A DNA stretch of 64,000 nucleotides, from NCBI RefSeq assembly GCF_014274685.1, contig NZ_CP060393.1:1609501-1673500 (forward strand). The letters run 5' to 3'. The stretch is from Edaphobacter sp. 4G125 (GTDB lineage: Bacteria > Acidobacteriota > Terriglobia > Terriglobales > Acidobacteriaceae). The translations under genes were made by a program, and so were the position numbers. Shown here piece after piece: positions 18,362 through 29,581 of this stretch (positions are counted from its first letter, which is position 1; every line of letters begins with the position of its first letter). The notes beneath the pieces are model-generated. The model made no database searches, was not told the DNA's origin, and saw only the letters and a list, made by a program, of their open reading frames with translations.

Positions 18362-19534
18362 TTAGTAAACGTCGCGCTGGTAGCGCTTCTGCTTCTTCAT
18401 GTTGGCCAGATACTCGTTGGCGTGTTCGAGCGTGCCGTTGGATCCCTGGGCGATGGCGTCGAGGAGAGCGAGTTCTACATCTTTGGCCATGCGAGTAGCA
18501 TCGCCGCAGACGTAGAAGTAGGCTCCGCGCTCAAGCCATTCGTAAACCTGCTTCGCATTTTCCTGGATGCGATCCTGCACATAGACCTTGTTGTGCTGAT
18601 CGCGGGAGAAGGCAGTGTAAAGAGTGAGGAAACCATCCTTGACCATGCCTTCGAGCTGCTGCTGATAGAGGAAGTCCATCTTCATACGCTGCTCACCGAA
18701 GAAGAGGAGGTTCGAGCCCTTGGCTCCGAGGGCCTGGCGCTCCTCGAGGAAGGCGCGGAAGGGAGCGATGCCGGTTCCGGGGCCAACCATGATGACAGGA
18801 ACGTCATTGTCTTCGGGGAGGCGGAAATTATTGTTGGAGTGCAGGAAGATGGGAAGGGACATTCCCTCGCCAGCACGGTCGCCGATGTGGCCGCTGGCGA
18901 CGCCCTGACGGTTACGGCCGTGGGAGTCGTACCGGATGACGCGCACGGTGGTGTGGACGCTATCGGGATGAACCTTCTGGCTCGAAGAGATCGAGTACAT
19001 CCGCGGTGTGAGACGCTGCAGCACGTTGAAGAGCTGCTGCGGATCGGTGATGACGCCGGGGAAGTCCGTGGCGAGATCGACGAACTCGCGACCCCAGCAG
19101 TATTCTTCGGCACGGGCGCGGTTGTCGGGACCCGTGAGATGCTGGAGTCCTTCGACGTTGGGGGCGAGCTTGGCGTACTGGCCGACAGAGCCGCGAGCAA
19201 GCTTGCCGATTCCGAGGCGAGTACGGAGCGCCTCTTCGAGGGAGATTTCGACCTTGTAATGGTCGAGGACGCGCTCGTCACCCTTGTAACCAAGGGCCTT
19301 AATCGCATCGGCGACAGCCTCAGGCCGATTCTCGGGGATGATACCGACGGCGTCGCCGGGGGTGTAGGTCATGCCCTCTTCCACCGCGAGCTCGACATGC
19401 CGGGTCTCCTTCTCGGAGCCTTCGCCGGTGAGGAGGTAATTGACATTGACGTGAGAGGTGTACGGGTTGTTCCGTGTGTACTTTTGGGCGTGCGCCGCCC
19501 CAGCTTTCGCTTCCTGGTCCAAAACTTCGCTCAT
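18362..19534 (-). CDS. Sulfite-reductase-type flavoprotein (FAD/NADPH module, no FMN domain)
   Basis: 390-residue cytosolic oxidoreductase of the cytochrome P450 reductase / CysJ family. FAD-binding domain with RMYSISSSQ (R-x-Y-S-x-x-S) at about 210-220. NADPH domain with VGPGTGIAPFRAFLEER, YVCGDATRMAKDVE and the diagnostic C-terminal RDVY. The flavodoxin-like FMN domain of full CysJ is absent. The start at MSEVLDQEAKAG (19534) is chosen over the upstream ATG at 19636, because the extra 34 residues look non-coding. No cysI or cysH lies nearby, so the electron acceptor is unknown. Similar stand-alone proteins are often annotated as sulfite reductase alpha subunit. A role in assimilatory sulfite reduction is possible but unproven. 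Confidence 0.85.
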   Translation of the reverse strand: MSEVLDQEAKAGAAHAQKYTRNNPYTSHVNVNYLLTGEGSEKETRHVELAVEEGMTYTPGDAVGIIPENRPEAVADAIKALGYKGDERVLDHYKVEISLEEALRTRLGIGKLARGSVGQYAKLAPNVEGLQHLTGPDNRARAEEYCWGREFVDLATDFPGVITDPQQLFNVLQRLTPRMYSISSSQKVHPDSVHTTVRVIRYDSHGRNRQGVASGHIGDRAGEGMSLPIFLHSNNNFRLPEDNDVPVIMVGPGTGIAPFRAFLEERQALGAKGSNLLFFGEQRMKMDFLYQQQLEGMVKDGFLTLYTAFSRDQHNKVYVQDRIQENAKQVYEWLERGAYFYVCGDATRMAKDVELALLDAIAQGSNGTLEHANEYLANMKKQKRYQRDVY

Positions 19535-19659
19535 GCCTTTATGGTAAATGCATCGTGGGCAAATTGCGGAGTGTGAAGTGCAGTAGAACCTGAAGAAATC
19601 AGGGTTCAGCCGGGTGCGCGGCGATTCTGGATTCACGTTAATCGTTCTTCCAAGAGGCT

Positions 19660-20550
19660 TTAATCGGCGGCAATTTTTTGACGGAGGGTATTGGGGGTTA
19701 GCCCGGTGGCTCGGCGGATGTGGCGGGCGAGATGGCTCTGGTGGGCAAAGCCGCAGGCGGCGGCGATCTCGGCCATGGTGAGGCCATCCTGCATGAGTAG
19801 AATGCGAGCGCGCTCGACACGGCGCTGAATGACATACTGATGGACCGGAACTCCCATTGCCTGCCGGAAGAGAGTCTTCAGGTGAGATGGACTGAGATCA
19901 GCGATTGAAGCGATCTGTTCGAGCGAGAGATCGTCAGCGATCTGGTCCTCGATGAAGGAGAGAACCTGTTTGAGCCTGCGGCCAGAGAGTGCAGTTCGAG
20001 GCATGCGTTGTTGCTGAGCAAGGGAGCTGTGCTGTGCGATGAGTCGGGAGGTCATGGCGACGACCAAGCCTTCGGTATAGAGACGACCGGAGGAGTGGCC
20101 GGATTCGACCTCACGATGGATCGCGTTGGCGATCAGCTCGAGTTCAGGATCGCGGATTTGAAATCGATTGCGAATCTCAATGCGTGAGGGATTGTGACCG
20201 GCGTCCTGCGCCACGGAGTGAATCAGCGATTGTGGCAGGGCGAGGATGAGGTTGCGGTCGTTGTAATCATGCGCTACCCAGGTGCTTGGTGTGTAGGCAG
20301 GGATGATGTCGACGTCGCCGTGGACGGCAGAGCCTCGATATTGCTTGCCATCGCGGCGGCAGGAGAGGAGTGCCGATGGGCCGACGTGGATACAAAGGAC
20401 AGTGTGTTCGATGCCTGGAAGACTGATGGAACCGATCGGATCCTGCCGTAACTGAAGGACGACGTTGTGAGCAGTTGTTGCCTGCGAGAAGATCTTCGGA
20501 GCTTCCAAGGGGAGAGGCTTGGGGCGGGATGGAGGAGGACGCGAGGGCAC
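19660..20550 (-). CDS. AraC-family transcriptional regulator
   Basis: 296-residue regulator. The N-terminal part (about 1-190) is a poorly conserved effector domain. The C-terminal ~100 residues hold two helix-turn-helix units: LSLEQIASIADLSPSHLKTLFRQAMGVP and LTMAEIAAACGFAHQSHLARHIRRATGLTP. The start is GTG, without an obvious ribosome site. The proline-rich beginning (MPSRPPPSRPKPLPL) may mean the true start is slightly later. Downstream of the multihaem cytochrome gene on the same strand, with 70 bases between. No target can be read from the sequence. Confidence 0.9.
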   Translation of the reverse strand: MPSRPPPSRPKPLPLEAPKIFSQATTAHNVVLQLRQDPIGSISLPGIEHTVLCIHVGPSALLSCRRDGKQYRGSAVHGDVDIIPAYTPSTWVAHDYNDRNLILALPQSLIHSVAQDAGHNPSRIEIRNRFQIRDPELELIANAIHREVESGHSSGRLYTEGLVVAMTSRLIAQHSSLAQQQRMPRTALSGRRLKQVLSFIEDQIADDLSLEQIASIADLSPSHLKTLFRQAMGVPVHQYVIQRRVERARILLMQDGLTMAEIAAACGFAHQSHLARHIRRATGLTPNTLRQKIAAD

Positions 20551-20620
20551 GGTCTTTGACCATTAAAGATGAGTGGGAAGCGGTTGGAGGTGAGAATTAT
20601 TTTAGGCGCCGATTTGACGT

Positions 20621-22264
20621 TTATCGCGTAACACGCCATGGCGATGTTGTTGCCCAAGATAGCAATTGTTTATTAGCCCAATCGGTGGACCTGTCTGTGT
20701 GACAAGACGTGCATGGATTCGGCATTTTGTACTTATCTGTCATAGCTGGCGAAATGAATCGGAAGGTATGGGAGCGGACGAACGAACCTGGTACACCCTC
20801 ACTCTCAATCTTTGGCATGTGGCAGGCGATGCACTGACTTCCTGAGCTGTCCGCCTTGTGGTGAGTATGTTCCTCTATAGTCGCCGTGTGTGGTCCATTC
20901 GGAGATCCCGATCCATGGCAGTCAAGACAGAGTTTGTCAGCGGGTTTGCGCAGTTGGGCGTAGTTCTTTGTCCCGTGGACATCATGACAAGACGCGCAGG
21001 TAACGCCATGGCGATACATCACGCTCTGTACGAAATCGTTACCCTGCATCCGGTTTTTATGAGCTGTTCCATCGGCGAAGTACAGAAAATCCGTTTGCCC
21101 CAACGTGACGTCTTCGAGCTTCCAGAAATCCGCCAGATGCAGGCCGACATGATAGCCAACAGGCCAATCGTAGGCTTTGCCTTCGATAAAACCATCGCGA
21201 GGTTGTCCCTGAGAGTGGCACTGGATGCAAGTATCGTTGGAGGCAACGTCATCCATCTCGGACGGATTCAGGATATTTGTGCGGAGCGGATGTGCGACAT
21301 GCTCACTGCCAGGTCCGTGACAGCGCTCACAACCGACATTCCATTCCGTGACCTGTTTCGTGTGGATGTCATAGTTTACAGAGTGACAACCATCGCAGGT
21401 TGGCCCTGTCGGACGCTGCATGTTTCCGGATGGATAGTAGGCTGTCCACCAATCAGCACCCGCATCAGGGACATGATATTTGAGCCATTTCTTGTTGCCT
21501 ACATCCCATTGCACGGGCAGGGGGTAGTAATCCTCTCCGATTTTGGTGAAGTAACGTTGCTTCCATTTGCTGCCGTAGACGAAAGCCACCTGATCGACGG
21601 TAAATGGAGCGATGGTATTAGTGCGGAGATCGGGAATGATCGCGTCGGAATGGGTCTTGGGGTCGAGAACAACATTCGCCATTGGAGTCTTCTTCCAACG
21701 CTCATAGATGGAGGCATGGCACCTTTGGCAGGATTCAGAGCCGACATAACGTGCCGAGCTGGCGATATATTCCTTGCTGGACATTTCCTTTAGTGTGCCG
21801 GAATGAAGGCTGCGAATATACGTTACAAGCTTCCAGCTTTCCGATGTCGATTGCGAATGCATAGCGGGCATACCAGTAAGCTGTACCCCATGCTCAATGA
21901 TGTAGTGGAGGTCTCCGTCGGTCAGGTTTTGTGTCGGAGTGGAATGAAGGTCAGGGACGCGAGGATATTGATTTGCTCCAATCGGAGTAATTCCGCGGCC
22001 ATCGATTCCATGGCATGACGAACAGCGTGCAAGAAAAGCATCCCGTCCTTGCTGTAGTGCGACTGGGTCGTCGGCTAGAGGATTTGTTTTGTGGTTTTCG
22101 GTGCGAGGAATCGCAAAATTGCGCACAGATCTTGCCACAGCCGTTTCGAACGCATTGGGTGTAGAAGAAGCACGAAACCCACGCCATCGGACCAGTGCTG
22201 CTCCCAAAGCAATCAGGATCAGCAAAGAGGCAAATACGATGATCGCAACTTTCGAGATCTTCAT
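20621..22264 (-). CDS. Membrane-anchored multihaem cytochrome c (nine CxxCH motifs)
   Basis: 547-residue exported electron carrier. An N-terminal uncleaved anchor or signal (KVAIIVFASLLILIALGAAL) is followed by a mono-haem cytochrome domain (RCSSCHGIDGRG, about 80-150). Then comes a cytochrome c554/NrfB-like multihaem region with CQRCH, CDGCH, CERCH, CIQCH, CASCH, CLDCH, CIACH and CTSCH. That makes nine haem sites in all. MSSKEYIASSARYVGSESCQRCH and TWNVGC-like patterns recall tetrahaem proteins in acidobacterial respiratory or doxx-like clusters. It ends at CHTDRSTDWANKQLLSW. No partner oxidoreductase gene is adjacent. A role in periplasmic electron transfer is inferred from the family. Confidence 0.9.
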   Translation of the reverse strand: MKISKVAIIVFASLLILIALGAALVRWRGFRASSTPNAFETAVARSVRNFAIPRTENHKTNPLADDPVALQQGRDAFLARCSSCHGIDGRGITPIGANQYPRVPDLHSTPTQNLTDGDLHYIIEHGVQLTGMPAMHSQSTSESWKLVTYIRSLHSGTLKEMSSKEYIASSARYVGSESCQRCHASIYERWKKTPMANVVLDPKTHSDAIIPDLRTNTIAPFTVDQVAFVYGSKWKQRYFTKIGEDYYPLPVQWDVGNKKWLKYHVPDAGADWWTAYYPSGNMQRPTGPTCDGCHSVNYDIHTKQVTEWNVGCERCHGPGSEHVAHPLRTNILNPSEMDDVASNDTCIQCHSQGQPRDGFIEGKAYDWPVGYHVGLHLADFWKLEDVTLGQTDFLYFADGTAHKNRMQGNDFVQSVMYRHGVTCASCHDVHGTKNYAQLRKPADKLCLDCHGSGSPNGPHTATIEEHTHHKADSSGSQCIACHMPKIESEGVPGSFVRSHTFRFISPAMTDKYKMPNPCTSCHTDRSTDWANKQLLSWATTSPWRVTR

Positions 22265-22385
22265 CGGTTGATTTCAGACCCATCGTTTCGAGATCAAATC
22301 CACCAAGAGCTACTTATTTTGAGGATTCTATCCGAAGAAATGTGAAGGTCCCATGATTCTGCGTAAGCACTCGAAAAATTATGCG

Positions 22386-23456
22386 TCAAGGAATGCTGGA
22401 TAAAGGTACGCGGGTGAAGGCGATGCGTTTTCGTTGCCAGGTATAGGTGATGTACACGTTGGAGTCGCGGCCCTGAATGATGGCGGGGTAGGAGTATTCG
22501 CCGGGATCGCTTTCGAGAGTCTGAAACATGGTGAAGTGCTCGCCATCCTTGCTAACGGCGAGGTTGAGAGGGCTGCGGCCTGTCGTGGTGTTGTTGTAAA
22601 CGAGGACTACCCGGCCATCGCGAAGTCCGACGGCATCGATACCGGAGTTGGGATTGGGTAGATCAAGAGGATGGGCCTCGCTCCAGGTGATGCCGTCATC
22701 GTAGGAGTCGGCGGCGCAGATGCGTCCGATGTCACGGGTGGAGCGAGCGTAGAGCCGAAGATGCTTTTTCCCGAGACGGACGATGGCAGGCTGGATGATT
22801 CCAGTGACATGCTCGTCGCCAGACTTGAGGGGCGGTTGGACGGGCGCAGGCGAGGGCATAAGGCGGCCGGGTACGGTGATGGGGCCGAACTTGTGCCAGG
22901 TCTTGCCCTGGTCGGTGCTACGGTCGACCCAAGCGGCCCAGGTGGAGTAGCTCTCGACAGAGGTTCCGCTAACGATGGTGTCGTCTTCGAGGACGAGGGG
23001 TTTGTCTTTGATGGGGCCGAGGAGGCCGGCGGGAAGGTGTTCAGGTGCCGACCAGGTATGGCCTTCGTCGGTGCTGACGAGGCGGGCGCCGCTCCATTCA
23101 CGGGCATTGCGGCCGAATTTGTAGTAGAGCCAGAGGCGGCCGTCGCGAGTTTCGAAAAGAACTGGGTTCCAGCAGGCGACGTTCGGTTCGCGCACTAGCA
23201 GAAATGGCTTGGACCAGCCTGTGGAGGTCCGGCGAGCGCCCCAGATGGCGACATCGGGAGCGTTCTCGTGGGTTCCACCGAACCAGGCTGCGAGAATGTC
23301 TCCGTTCTCGAGCTGAACGAGCGTCGAGGCATGGGCTGAAGGGAAAGGGGCGGATGTGTAGATGAACTCTTTTTGAGGGTTAGCTGCAGAAGACGGCAGT
23401 GTGAAGGTCATGGTGATGAAAAGAAGTGCAGTCAAAAGGGATTTAGATTTATTCAT
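22386..23456 (-). CDS. Secreted sialidase-like BNR-repeat protein
   Basis: 356-residue exported six-bladed propeller of the sialidase (BNR_2) superfamily. Signal peptide LLTALLFITMTFTLPSSAA. Asp-box repeats S-x-D-x-G-x-T-W are visible as STDEGHTW, STDQGKTW and SYDDGITW. Other conserved parts are LENGDILAAWFGGTHENAPD, the RDGRLWLYYKFG blade and IDAVGLRDGRVVLVYNN. Family members remove terminal sialic acids or related sugars. Some act on plant rhamnogalacturonan or are lyase-like, so the substrate is open. nanE and a NagR-like regulator lie 9-11 kb away, which fits amino-sugar use. Neighbouring genes do not form an obvious operon with it. Confidence 0.85.
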   Translation of the reverse strand: MNKSKSLLTALLFITMTFTLPSSAANPQKEFIYTSAPFPSAHASTLVQLENGDILAAWFGGTHENAPDVAIWGARRTSTGWSKPFLLVREPNVACWNPVLFETRDGRLWLYYKFGRNAREWSGARLVSTDEGHTWSAPEHLPAGLLGPIKDKPLVLEDDTIVSGTSVESYSTWAAWVDRSTDQGKTWHKFGPITVPGRLMPSPAPVQPPLKSGDEHVTGIIQPAIVRLGKKHLRLYARSTRDIGRICAADSYDDGITWSEAHPLDLPNPNSGIDAVGLRDGRVVLVYNNTTTGRSPLNLAVSKDGEHFTMFQTLESDPGEYSYPAIIQGRDSNVYITYTWQRKRIAFTRVPLSSIP

Positions 23457-23582
23457 ACGGCGGGCTCTCGTTTAAGGACAGATTTTCTATTGAGGCAACC
23501 AAACAATGATTGCAATTGTATCCATCTGAATTCTCCAGGTTGGCATCAGAGGGTACAAACTCAAAAAGAGGTGCACGACTGC

Positions 23583-24362
23583 ATGGCTAACAGACTGATA
23601 AGAAGGTTCCTGCAGGTGCTAGTCAATCGTGGGCCATGGGGTTTCTGTGTATTGGCGACGCAGAAAGTCGGACAGAGACTCGGTTTCATCAAAGTGCCAG
23701 AGTCGAGCGCGGGCGCAGCCAGGGGTGGTACCGGAAGAGCGATTCATCCCTTTGATGAAGAGTACGGGACGGATACGAGTGGGCTGATCTTTGGAGATGA
23801 CTTATGGAGCACGGCCTACTATGGGGTGACTCCGTCGCTGCTGACGCAGATGATCGGTGCCTTGAATCTGGATTGGGAGCGATTCACGTTTATCGATCTG
23901 GGATCGGGAAAAGGTCGAGCGTTGCTTCTGGCCTCGCGATTTCCATTCAAAAAGATTATGGGAGTGGAGTTTGTTCCAGACCTGAGTACTGTCGCTGCGG
24001 CTAATATCGCGAAGTTTGATCCTTCGTGGAAAGCCTGCCGAGAGATTGAATCGATCACTGGAGATGCGGCGAAGTTCGAGTATCCGGAAGGACCGTTGGT
24101 GATTTATATCTACAACCCTTTTCTTGCGCCGGTTCTGAAGAAGTGCCTGAAGCATCTGTCCAAGTTACTCGAAAAGGAGCCACGTGAGGTTTATCTGATC
24201 TACGGAAATCCTGTGTTTGAACGACTGGTAAAGCGCTATGCTCCGCGGTTCGAACAGCAGTGGGACCGGATGTTCTCGTTTACAACGGAAGAGGCGGCGG
24301 TAGATCGGTTTGGCAGTAAGGAAGAAAGAGTGATTTTGTGGAAGTACGCCTATAACAGATGA
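23583..24362 (+). CDS. Class I SAM-dependent methyltransferase
   Basis: 259-residue protein with a Rossmann-type methyltransferase core. Motif I is FIDLGSGKGRALLLASRF (near residue 97-115), then the acidic strand GVEFVPDL, SITGDAAKFEYPEGPLVIYIYNPF as motif IV, and KEPREVYLIYGNP. The start is ATG at 23583. The frame extends 70 codons further upstream, but that part overlaps the sialidase 5' end and has no coding character. Divergent from the sialidase gene and convergent with holA. The substrate is unknown. The fold resembles small-molecule or DOT1-like bacterial methyltransferases. Confidence 0.85.
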   Translation: MANRLIRRFLQVLVNRGPWGFCVLATQKVGQRLGFIKVPESSAGAARGGTGRAIHPFDEEYGTDTSGLIFGDDLWSTAYYGVTPSLLTQMIGALNLDWERFTFIDLGSGKGRALLLASRFPFKKIMGVEFVPDLSTVAAANIAKFDPSWKACREIESITGDAAKFEYPEGPLVIYIYNPFLAPVLKKCLKHLSKLLEKEPREVYLIYGNPVFERLVKRYAPRFEQQWDRMFSFTTEEAAVDRFGSKEERVILWKYAYNR

Positions 24363-24432
24363 TTATGCTTTATTCAGCCAAGTTTCCTGGTGTTGAATGT
24401 GGGGGAAGCCGGGCTTAAGCCGAAGTGAGAGT

Positions 24433-25599
24433 TTACATCTCTATCGCGAACTGCATGGAGGGTTCGTAGAGTGAGGATTTAGGTTCGGCGCAGAGGTCGA
24501 GTACGAGACGCTCGAGCACGAGTACTTTATTGACAGGAGAGCTGCGCAGCTCAAGATCGGCGCGTGCAACCAAGCGCAGGGCGCGGGTGAGTTCGCGGCG
24601 CGACTTGTAACGGCGGGCCTGACGGATGAGGTCTTCTGCGGCGAAGGGCGGCATCCGAAAGCCCTGCCAGAGTGCCTGCCAGATGGCGCGCGAGTCGCGG
24701 ACGTTCTTCTCGAGAATGATGAGCATCTGGCGGAAGGTGCGGGCCAGCATATAGAGATGACCGATCGCGGCGTCTTCGCCACCGTCTGAGGCGTTGAGCA
24801 GGCCGTGTAGGAGCGCGAGGGCGCGGGGACGATCCTTGGCGCTGATGGCGTCTGTGAGCTCGTAGAGGGAACGCTGCTTGGCGGCGAGCACCATGGTTTC
24901 GACGTCGCCGAGGGTGACGCGATTCTTCCCTTCGACATAGAGGAGGAGCTTTTCGAACTCGGAAGAGATGAGCATCATGTCGGCTCCGAGCGAATCGGCG
25001 AGTTCGCGGGCGGCGTCGGGGTCGAAGCGTACGCTGCGAGATTCGGCGGTATCGGCGATCCAACGGACGGCGTCATTCTCGTCGACGCGGGCCAGCTCGA
25101 CGGTGCCACACCATTCCCCGAGTGTTTCGCGGATGCGGTCGAAGCGCTCCTTGTCCTGATAGTCCATGCGACGGACATCGGTGGGGATGCGGATGTGATC
25201 GGCGACGAAGAGGATGAGTGCCTGTGGGTTCGGCGAGCGAAAGTAGGCTTCGATGGCGGCGAACTCTTCTTTTTTAGAGCCGCGACCGTAGAGGTTCTTG
25301 ATGTTGCGGATAAAGAGAACCTGGAAGGGAGCCATCAGGGACGGCGTCTGAGCGCGGTCGAGGGCCTCGAAGATGCTGGTCTCAGAGAGATCGAGATCGT
25401 GCAGGGAGAAATCGCGAAAGTCTTCGGGGACGAGGGTGGAGAGGACGGCTTTGCGGCAGCGGTCGTAGAGAAAGATCTCATCGCCGACGAGAACGTAACC
25501 AGGACGAAGAGAGGATGGCGAGGCGATCTCGGTGAGAAACCGATTGGTGGAGGCAAAGCTGCGGAGCTGAGGGCCGGAGCTGGTGGGCGGGGTCGACAT
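24433..25599 (-). CDS. holA: DNA polymerase III subunit delta
   Basis: 388-residue clamp-loader subunit that opens the sliding clamp at replication forks. The HolA layout is present: AAA+-like N-terminus with YVLVGDEIFLYDRCRKAV, LFIRNIKNLYGRGSK, then LARVDENDAVRWI, an oligomerisation region GADMMLISSEFEKLLLYV and C-terminal LTDAISAKDRPRALALLHGLL. Its ATG shares an A with the lptE stop codon (TGATG), so the two genes are translationally coupled. lptE-holA adjacency is widespread in bacteria and supports both calls. Confidence 0.92.
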   Translation of the reverse strand: MSTPPTSSGPQLRSFASTNRFLTEIASPSSLRPGYVLVGDEIFLYDRCRKAVLSTLVPEDFRDFSLHDLDLSETSIFEALDRAQTPSLMAPFQVLFIRNIKNLYGRGSKKEEFAAIEAYFRSPNPQALILFVADHIRIPTDVRRMDYQDKERFDRIRETLGEWCGTVELARVDENDAVRWIADTAESRSVRFDPDAARELADSLGADMMLISSEFEKLLLYVEGKNRVTLGDVETMVLAAKQRSLYELTDAISAKDRPRALALLHGLLNASDGGEDAAIGHLYMLARTFRQMLIILEKNVRDSRAIWQALWQGFRMPPFAAEDLIRQARRYKSRRELTRALRLVARADLELRSSPVNKVLVLERLVLDLCAEPKSSLYEPSMQFAIEM

Positions 25600-26114
25600 C
25601 AGAATGACTCCAGCATATCGCTGACGACGGTCTGGGCGAAGTCCCTTGACATGCGTGAGACGGCGGGGGAACCTTCCTGGATAAAGGTGTTGAGATCCTG
25701 GGTGGACTGGTACTGTTCGTGGAAGGTGATGGCATCGTTGCGATAGAGGACCGTGCCATCGTGTGCGGTGAGGGCGACACGAGCTGTTACGGTGACGAGA
25801 TAACTGGAGGACTGGCCGCTGGTGGAGTCATAGGTCAGCGGGGTGATGGTCTGGGTGAGGATGGTGCCGCGCAAGGTGGCATCTGCGCTGGGCGAATCCG
25901 AATTGAGGATGCGATAGCGAGTACGGGTGTTAAGCTCGCGGATAACGGCCTGGGTGAAGGCCATCTCAGTATGGTAGGCCTGGGAACGCGTGGAGAAGAT
26001 GGGAACGGCCATGGTGCGGACATTTGAGGGAATGTGCGTGGCGGAACCGGCGGTGTGATAACCGCAGCCGGTGAGGAAAGCAGTAAGAACAAAAGTGGCG
26101 AGATGGAGCTTCAT
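25599..26114 (-). CDS. lptE: LPS-assembly lipoprotein LptE
   Basis: 171-residue outer-membrane lipoprotein that plugs LptD and delivers lipopolysaccharide to the cell surface. The lipobox LTGC puts the lipidated Cys at residue 17. GYHTAGSATHIPSNVRTMAVPIF is the LptE signature region. LRGTILTQTITPLTYDS and VTVTARVALTAHDGTVLYR are the beta strands of the fold. Directly upstream of and overlapping holA by one base, the classic arrangement. Its presence means the organism is diderm with LPS. Confidence 0.9.
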   Translation of the reverse strand: MKLHLATFVLTAFLTGCGYHTAGSATHIPSNVRTMAVPIFSTRSQAYHTEMAFTQAVIRELNTRTRYRILNSDSPSADATLRGTILTQTITPLTYDSTSGQSSSYLVTVTARVALTAHDGTVLYRNDAITFHEQYQSTQDLNTFIQEGSPAVSRMSRDFAQTVVSDMLESF

Positions 26115-26178
26115 GCTGTTGGTCTTATTGTCGCATCCACGTGCCAGCAGGGTATTGTGGACAGGCTGAGGATATCAA

Positions 26179-26224
26179 CGCAGATCCTTCGACTCCGCTG
26201 CGCTCGGCTCAGGATGACACTTTG
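26179..26224 (+). repeat. Dispersed intergenic repeat copy 3
   Basis: CGCAGATCCTTCGACTCC at the left, CTCAGGATGACACTTTG at the right, with a short GCTGCGCTCG core. It lies in the 190-base gap between lptE and ftsH and is the cleanest copy in the window. Confidence 0.8.
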
Positions 26225-26302
26225 TTTTATGGTGCGATCCATGCAAAAAGCAGAGGCAGCCACGGGAGCCGCCTCTGCTTCGATGCTGGGTTGAAAAATC
26301 GT

Positions 26303-28222
<1,920 letters not shown>

Positions 28223-28281
28223 AGCGTGTTCCTCATTTTCCGGCCTGCATCGCCGTGATGCGCAAACGACTTGTCAGACCC

Positions 28282-28301
28282 GGCTCCTTCTGTAAGGAGC
28301 C
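28282..28301. repeat. Hairpin in the ftsH leader
   Basis: GGCTCCTT (28282-28289) and its complement (28294-28301) with a 4-nt loop, about 60-80 bases before the ftsH ATG. It could terminate, stabilise or attenuate the tilS-ftsH transcript. No T-run follows. Confidence 0.4.
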
Positions 28302-28446
28302 TACATCGATTAGACGATAGTGATAAAGGAAGGTTCTGTGGGTGACCGGCAGCAAAGTCCACCGGCACCGCAGTAACGGTCCTACCCCCGTCAATTACTT
28401 AAGATTCTACTCTTTAGGGTGAGGATTCAAGCGGTAAAAGGGAGTT

Positions 28447-29544
28447 TCAGGGAAAACGGGTGAAATCTACCTCTCCAATGACTTCGGTGGAGAGCTGCAG
28501 CTCGCGGGCAGAGCGCTGCGCTCGAAGACCGCTAGCCAGGTGTACAGATGCTCCTGAGCGAGCGGCGACGGTGGAAAGTGTTGCAAATCCAGCCAGAGCC
28601 AACAGCCGGGTCGTATCGTCGAAGCTCAGCCGGAAGCCAAGTTGGCGGGCAGCGGCTCGTAGAACGCGGCGGCGGAGAGCCGGATCGAGGGTGCGAAGAC
28701 GGTCGATCTCGATGGAAACAGAGGAGGTTCCCGGGGCGGTAGAGACCGCGCGACCTCCTCCACGAACGGGCTTGCCAGGGAGAAGAAGTTGGGGAAGGAT
28801 GCGGGCGAGCTCGGCTTGCCAGCGGAATTCTTCCTCGCGGGCCAGCTCAGCCAGATTGGCTAAGGTGTGGTCAATAGAGGGGTTATAGGTGCGGAGTTGG
28901 GGGAGCAATTCATGACGGACCCGATTACGGGTATAGGCCGTATCGGCATTGGTGGAGTCGGTGTGCCAGGGCTGGTTGCGGGACTGGAGGAATGCTTCGA
29001 TCTCGCTGCGACGAGTAGCAAGCAGAGGGCGAAGGATGTTTCCCGAGCGCTGGCCAGTTTGGTGGATGGAGACGATGGGGTGGATGCCCGAGATCCCTTC
29101 GGTCCAGGCTCCGCGGAGGAGTTTCATCAACACGGTCTCGGCTTGGTCGTCGAGGGTATGGGCGGTGAGGATGGAGTCGGCGTGACCGGAGGCGATGAGA
29201 GTGCGAAAGAAGGCGTAACGAACCTCGCGTGCGGCCTCTTCGAGGGTCTCGCGGTTTTCGGCAGCTCGGGCCGGGACGTCGGCGCGATGGATGTGGAGAG
29301 GGATGTCGAGCTGGATGCAGAGATCTTGTACGAAAGCCAGGTCAGCGTCGGATTCGGCGGCTTCGCGGATGCCGTGGTGAACATGGGCGGCGGAGAGACC
29401 GACTCCGAGAGCGTCACGTTTAGCCGTATTGGCTTCGTGAAGCGCGAGAAGGAGAGCGACGGAATCTGCTCCACCGGAGACTGCGACGCAGAGGCGGTTG
29501 CCAGGCTGGATGTGGTCGCGGCTGAAGGGGAGAGCAGTTGGCAT
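28447..29544 (-). CDS. tilS: tRNA(Ile)-lysidine synthase
   Basis: 365-residue PP-loop ATPase that puts lysine on C34 of tRNA-Ile(CAU), letting it read AUA. The PP-loop SGGADS is at residues 23-28. AAHVHHGIREAAESDADL, LTAHTLDDQAETVLMKLLRG, LRPLLATRRSEIEAFL and DSTNADTAYTRNRVRHELLP are all TilS signatures. The C-terminal part is shorter than in E. coli TilS, as in many non-enteric forms. Upstream of ftsH on the same strand. Essential gene in most bacteria. Confidence 0.96.
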   Translation of the reverse strand: MPTALPFSRDHIQPGNRLCVAVSGGADSVALLLALHEANTAKRDALGVGLSAAHVHHGIREAAESDADLAFVQDLCIQLDIPLHIHRADVPARAAENRETLEEAAREVRYAFFRTLIASGHADSILTAHTLDDQAETVLMKLLRGAWTEGISGIHPIVSIHQTGQRSGNILRPLLATRRSEIEAFLQSRNQPWHTDSTNADTAYTRNRVRHELLPQLRTYNPSIDHTLANLAELAREEEFRWQAELARILPQLLLPGKPVRGGGRAVSTAPGTSSVSIEIDRLRTLDPALRRRVLRAAARQLGFRLSFDDTTRLLALAGFATLSTVAARSGASVHLASGLRAQRSARELQLSTEVIGEVDFTRFP

Positions 29545-29581
29545 GAGTCTTCATCTTAATTCGAGCGGTGGGTAGAGAAGT

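Noticed and set aside
18422..19576. 384-codon frame antisense to the flavoprotein gene
   Set aside because: The opposite strand holds the FAD/NADPH motifs. This frame reads as low-complexity Val/Asp/Glu text.
24409..24422. GGCTTAAGCC palindrome between the methyltransferase gene and holA
   Set aside because: Only 10 bases with no loop or T-run. Too short to call a terminator or operator.
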